In this document: positions 59,952-64,000 of the stretch, in pieces
Layout: each line of letters opens with the position of its first letter
Numbering within the stretch: position 1 is the stretch's first letter
Translations under genes and position numbers: made by a program
Assembly: GCF_034190915.1 (NCBI RefSeq)
Contig: NW_026947501.1
Span: forward strand, 5,518,001 to 5,582,000
Reading direction: 5' to 3'
Source: Cavia porcellus
Lineage: Eukaryota > Chordata > Mammalia > Rodentia > Caviidae
DNA: 64,000 nt
Notes under the pieces: model-generated
Databases searched by the model: none
What the model saw: the letters and a program-made list of their open reading frames with translations, nothing else
Told to the model about the DNA's origin: nothing

Positions 59952-62351
59952 TTTCTGAAAAACATCGCGGGGTGGTGCGCATTGTACGGGTTTCTAACAG
60001 GCCATTCACAAGTAGGAGTGAGAAAAAACATCACGCGGTGGTGTGAATCGGACAGCCTGCATCAGGATAGGCAGTGAGTGACAATGTAGGATGTAGAAAA
60101 GCACCAGAGGGTGATTAGGATGTAGACGTCAGGAAACATGCAGGGCCAATGTAAGATGGGTTTCTGAAAAAAATCGCGTGGTGGTGCCCATTGAAAGCGT
60201 TTCTAACAGGCCATTCACTAGTAGTAGTAAGAAAAACATCAATAGATGGTGTGAAATGGAGGGGCTTAATTAGGATAGGCAGTGAGAGGCAATGTAGAAA
60301 GGAGAAAAGCACCACGGTGTGGTGAGCATGGAGATGTCAGGAAACATGCAGTGACAATGCAGGATATGTTTCAGAAAAACATCGCAGGGTGGTGCGCATT
60401 GTAAGGGTTTCTAACAGGCCATTCACAAGTAGGAGTGAGAAAAACATCACGGAGTGGTGTGAATCGGAGGGGCAGAATTAGGATAAGCAGTGAATGGCAA
60501 TGTAGGATGGAGAAAAGCACCACGGGGTGGTCAGCATGGAGATGCAGGAAACATGCAGTGGCAATGTAGGATATGTTTCTGAAAAACATCGCGGGGTGGT
60601 GCGCATTGTAAGGGTATCTAACAGGCCATTCACTAGTAGGAGTGAGAAAAACATCACCGGGTTGTGTGAATCGGAGGGCCTGAATTAGAATAGGCAGTGA
60701 GTGGCAATGTAGGATGTTGAAAAGCACCACGGGGTGATTAGGATGTGGAAGTCAGGAAACATGCAGGGCCAATGTAAGATGGGTTTCTGAAAAAAATTGC
60801 GTGGTGGTGTCCATTGAAAGGGTTTTTAACAGGCCATTCACTAGTAGCAGTGAGAAAAACATCGAGGGGTGGTGTGAAACGGAGGGACTTAATTAGGATA
60901 GGCAGTGAGAGGCAATGTAGAATGGAGAAAAGCACCATGGGGTGGTCAGCATGGAGATGTCAAGAAACATGCAGTGGCAATGCAGGATATGTTTCTGAAA
61001 AACATCGCGGGGTGGTGCGCATTGTAAGGTTTTCTGACAGGCCATTCACTAGGAGGAGTGAGAAAAACATCACGGGGTTGTGTGAATCAGAGGGCCTGAA
61101 TTATATTAGCCAGTGAGTGGCAATGTAGGATGGAGAAAAGGACCACGGGTTGGTCAGCATGGGGAGGTAGGGAAACATGCATTGGCAATGTAGGATAGGT
61201 TTCTGAAAAACATCGCTGGTGGTGTGCATTGTAAGGCTTTCTAACAGGCCATTCACTAGTAGGAGAGAGAAAAACATCACAGGGTGGTGTGAATCGGAGG
61301 GCCTGAATTAGGATAGTCAGTGTGTGGCAATGTAGGATGGAGAAAATCACCACGGGGTGGTCAGCATGGGGAGGTCAGGAAACATGCAGTGGCAATGTGG
61401 GATAGGTTTTTGAAAAAAAAGCGGGGTGGTGCGCATTGTAAGGTTTTCTAACAGGCCATTCACTAGTAGGAGTCCGAAAAAATTCACGTGGTGGTGTGAA
61501 TCGGAGGGCCTGATTTAGTATAGGTAGTGAGTGGCAATGTAAAATGGAGAAAAGCACCACGAGGTGGTCATCATGGGGAGGACAGGAAACATGCAGTGGC
61601 AATGAAGGATAGTTTTCTGAAAAACATCACGGGGTGTTGCACATTGTAAGTGTTTCTAACAGGCCTTTCACTAGTAGGAGTGAGAAAAACATCACAGGGT
61701 GGTGTGAATCGGAGGGCCTGAATTAGAATAGGCAGTGAGTGGCAATATAGGATGGAGAAAAGCACCACAGGGTGGTCAGCATGGGGAGGTCAGGAAACAT
61801 GCAGTGGCAATGTAGGATCATTTTCTGAATAACATCACGGGATGGTGCCCATTGTCAGGCTTTCTAACAGGCCATTCACTAGAAGGAGTGAGAAAAACAT
61901 CACGGGGTGGTGTTGATCGGAGGACCTGAATTAGGATAGGCAGTGAGTGGCAATGTAAAATGGAGAAAAGCACCACGGGGTGGTCATCATGAGGAGGTCA
62001 GGAAACATTCAGTGGCAATGTAGGATAGTTTTCTGAAAAATATCAGGGGGTGGTGCGCACTGTACGGGTTTCTAAACGGCCATTCTCTAGTAGGAGTGAG
62101 AAAAACACCACGGGGTGGTGTGAATCGGAGGGCCTGAATTAGAATAGTCAGGGAGTGGCAATGTAGGATGGAGAAAAGCACCACGGGGAGGTCAGCATGG
62201 GGAGGTCAGGAAACATGCAGTGGCAATGTAGGATAGGTTTCTGAAAAACCTCTCGGCGTGGTGTGCATTGTAAGTGTTTCTAACAGGCCATTCACTTGTA
62301 GGAGTGAGAAAAACATCACGGGGTGGTGTGAATAGGATGGCCTTCATTAGG
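59952..62351 (+). repeat. 28-monomer-type higher-order repeat of region 4, copy 2
   Basis: It matches 54,000-56,4xx at 5,952 bp. The collinearity to copy 1 continues to about 62,790, which already overlaps the 8-monomer duplicate that starts at 62,352. The monomer with TGTTGAAAAGCACCACGGGG and GATTAGGATGTGGAAGTC occurs at about 60,714 and again at 62,376. Confidence 0.74.
60690..62351 (+). repeat. 8-monomer tandem duplication, copy 1 (about 1,662 bp)
   Basis: It recurs at 62,352-64,000 at an offset of 1,661-1,662 bp (8 monomers minus 2-3 bp). The left joint lies in the B tail, where 60,6xx has GAATTAGAATAGGCAG and 62,3xx has CATTAGGATAGGCAG. Shared variants include ACCTCTCGGCGTGGTG and GTGAATAGGATGG. 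Confidence 0.82.
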
Positions 62352-64000
62352 ATAGGCAGTGAGTGGCAATGTAGGATGTTGAAAAGCACCACGGGGTGAT
62401 TAGGATGTGGAAGTCAGGAAACATGCAGGGGCCATGTAAGATGGGTTTCTGAAAAAAATTGCGTGGTGGTGTCCATTGAAAGGGTTTTTAACAGGCCATT
62501 CACTAGTAGCAGTGAGAAAAACATCGAGGGGTGGTGTGAAACGGAGGGACTTAATTAGGATAGGCAGTGAGAGGCAATGTAGAATGGAGAAAAGCACCAT
62601 GGGGTGGTCCGCATGGAGATGTCAAGAAACATACAGTGGCAATGCAGGATATGTTTCTGAAAAACATCGCGGGGTGGTGCGCATTGTAATGGTTTCTGAC
62701 AGGCCATTCACTAGGAGGAGTGAGAAAAACATCACGGGGTTGTGTGAATCAGAGGGCCTGAATTATATTAGTCAGTGAGTGGCAATGTAGGATGGAGAAA
62801 AGGACCACGTGTTGGTCAGCATGGGGAGGTAGGGAAACATGCATTGGCAATGTAGGATAGGTTTCTGAAAAACATCGCTGGTGGTGTGCATTGTAAGGCT
62901 TTCTAACAGGCCATTCACTAGTAGGAGTGAGAAAAACATCACAGGGTGGTGTGAATCGGAGGGCCTGAATTAGGATAGTCAGTGTGTGGCAATGTAGGAT
63001 GGAGAAAATCACCACGGTGTGGTCAGCATGGGGAGGTCAGGAAACATGCAGTGGCAATGTGGGATAGGTTTTTGAAAAAAAAGCGGGGTGGTGCGCATTG
63101 TAAGGTTTTCTAACAGGCCATTCACTAGTAGGAGTCCGAAAAACATCACGTGGTGGTGTGAATCAGAGGGCCTGATTTAGTATAGGTAGTGAGTGGCAAT
63201 GTAAAATGGAGAAAAGCACCACGAGGTGGTCATCATGGGGAGGACAGGAAACATGCAGTGGCAATGAAGGATAGTTTTCTGAAAAACATCACGGGGTGTT
63301 GCACATTGTAAGTGTTTCTAACAGGCCTTTCACTAGTAGGAGTCAAAAAACATCACGGGGTGGTGTGAATCGGAGGGACTGAATTACAATAGGCAGTGAG
63401 TGGCAATATAGGATGGAGAAAAGCACCACAGGGTGGTCAGCATGGGGAGGTCAGGAAACATGCAGTGGCAATGTAGGATCATTTTCTGAATAACATCACG
63501 AGATGGTGCCCATTGTCAGGCTTTCTAACAGGCCATTCACTAGAAGGAGTGAGAAAAACATCACGGGGTGGTGTGGATGGGAGGGCCTGAATTAGGATAG
63601 GCAGTGAGTGGCAATGTAAAATGGAGAAAAGCACCACGGGGTGGTCATCATGTGGAGGTCAGGAAACATTCAGTGGCAATGTAGGATAGGTTTCTGAAAA
63701 TCATCGGGGGGTGGTGCGCACTGTACGGGTTTCTAAATGGCCATTCTCTAGTAGGAGTGAGAAAAACACCACGGGGTTGTGTGAATCGGAGGGCCTGAAT
63801 TAGAATAGTCAGGGAGTGGCAATGTAGGATGGAGAAAAGCACCACGGGGAGGTCAGCATGGGGTGGTCAGGAAACATGCAATGGCAATGTAGGATAGGTT
63901 TCTGAAAAACCTCTCGGCGTGGTGCGCATTGTAAGTGTTTCTAACAGGCCATTCACTTGTAGGAGTGAGAAAAACATCACGGGGTGGTGTGAATAGGATG
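62352..64000 (+). repeat. 8-monomer tandem duplication, copy 2, cut by the window end
   Basis: It is collinear with 60,690-62,339 to the last base of the window. Differences seen: GGTCCGCATGG near 62,606, GACCACGTGTTGG near 62,802, and TCATCGGGGGGTGG near 63,701 against ATATCAGGGGGTGG near 62,039. Confidence 0.82.

Larger units (their letters stand above)
1..64000 (+). repeat. Satellite DNA array, 208-bp monomer, about 307 copies, continues past both window ends
   Basis: The same unit of about 208 bp can be read head-to-tail through the whole window, always on the plus strand. Landmarks recur once per monomer: CATTCACTAGTAGGAGTGAG, CAGTGAGTGGCAATGTAGGA and CAGCATGGGGAGGTCAGGAA. From the monomer start at 49 to the one at 63,827 is 63,778 bp. 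That is 306 units of 208 bp plus a 134-bp insertion near 59,500, with a net drift of a few bases. I see no inverted segment, transposon, simple-sequence block or unique spacer. All stretches over 300 bases without a gene are therefore this satellite. A structural, non-coding role at a centromere, pericentromere or subtelomere is inferred from array form only. I do not recognise the family, and the species is not determinable here. Confidence 0.97.

Noticed and set aside
1..64000. Many short open frames of 60-135 codons on both strands, with look-alike products
   Set aside because: They recur at the monomer period, overlap each other in several frames, break at A-run indels and match no family I know. 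Because 208 leaves remainder 1 on division by 3, each frame closes within about two monomers. None has a convincing start context or coding signature.
1..64000. CRISPR array
   Set aside because: Repeats and spacers would alternate. Here the whole 208-bp unit is repeated and the intervals between cores are themselves conserved.
1..64000. CENP-B box
   Set aside because: I looked for the known pattern TTCG-4N-A-2N-CGGG on both strands. Words such as GTTCGAACAGG and CTTCGGGGTGG lack the required A and CGGG spacing.
1..64000. Multi-copy tRNA, 5S rRNA or snRNA gene cluster
   Set aside because: No internal A/B box pair in tRNA arrangement, no cloverleaf and no 5S-like internal control region was seen in the monomer consensus. 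The monomers also diverge too freely for functional RNA copies.

Overview
The whole window is one uninterrupted satellite DNA array. A monomer of about 208 bp runs head-to-tail, always in the same orientation, from base 1 to base 64,000. I find no gene, RNA gene, transposon, CRISPR array or unique sequence. Counting from the first monomer start (49) to the last one I placed (63,827) gives 306 monomers, with a net drift of only a few bases once one 134-bp insertion is set aside. Both ends are cut inside the array, so it continues on each side. This is what a centromeric, pericentromeric or subtelomeric block of a large eukaryotic genome looks like in a long-read assembly. The species cannot be named from this sequence. 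Frequent CpG to TpG/CpA differences between monomers suggest a cytosine-methylating genome, such as a vertebrate or plant.

Each 208-bp monomer is built from three related subrepeats, called here C (about 72 bp), A (about 63 bp) and B (about 73 bp). All three carry the core GAAAARCAYCRCGGGGTGGT, so the monomer probably arose by fixing a trimer of a unit of about 67-70 bp. Single monomers differ at many positions, but much longer multi-monomer blocks recur almost unchanged. The array is therefore organised as nested higher-order repeats (HORs).

Layout by region. (1) 1-15,857: a 43-monomer (8,956 bp) HOR. It contains an inner 3.75-kb block present three times (from about 2,826, 6,580 and 11,782) and ends in a short chimeric joint. 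(2) 15,863-36,640: a 62-monomer (12,896 bp) HOR that contains a 26-monomer block (5,408 bp) present three times (from 18,355, 23,762 and 31,251). (3) 34,791-52,264: three tandem, nearly identical copies of a 28-monomer HOR (5,818-5,819 bp) whose first part is the right end of the preceding 5.4-kb block. (4) 52,265-64,000: a more diverged zone with 28-, 18-, 10- and 8-monomer relationships. It holds the only clear break in monomer phase, two extra 67-bp hybrid subunits at 59,465-59,598.

Nothing here works as an operon or pathway. The open frames are by-products of the repeat: 208 is not a multiple of 3, so every frame shifts at each monomer and closes. The points of interest are the amplification history, the trapped ancestral-type subunits, the conserved dyad core and the recurrent phase of the duplication joints. 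Block boundaries were found by eye from diagnostic variants and are good to about 10-60 bp.
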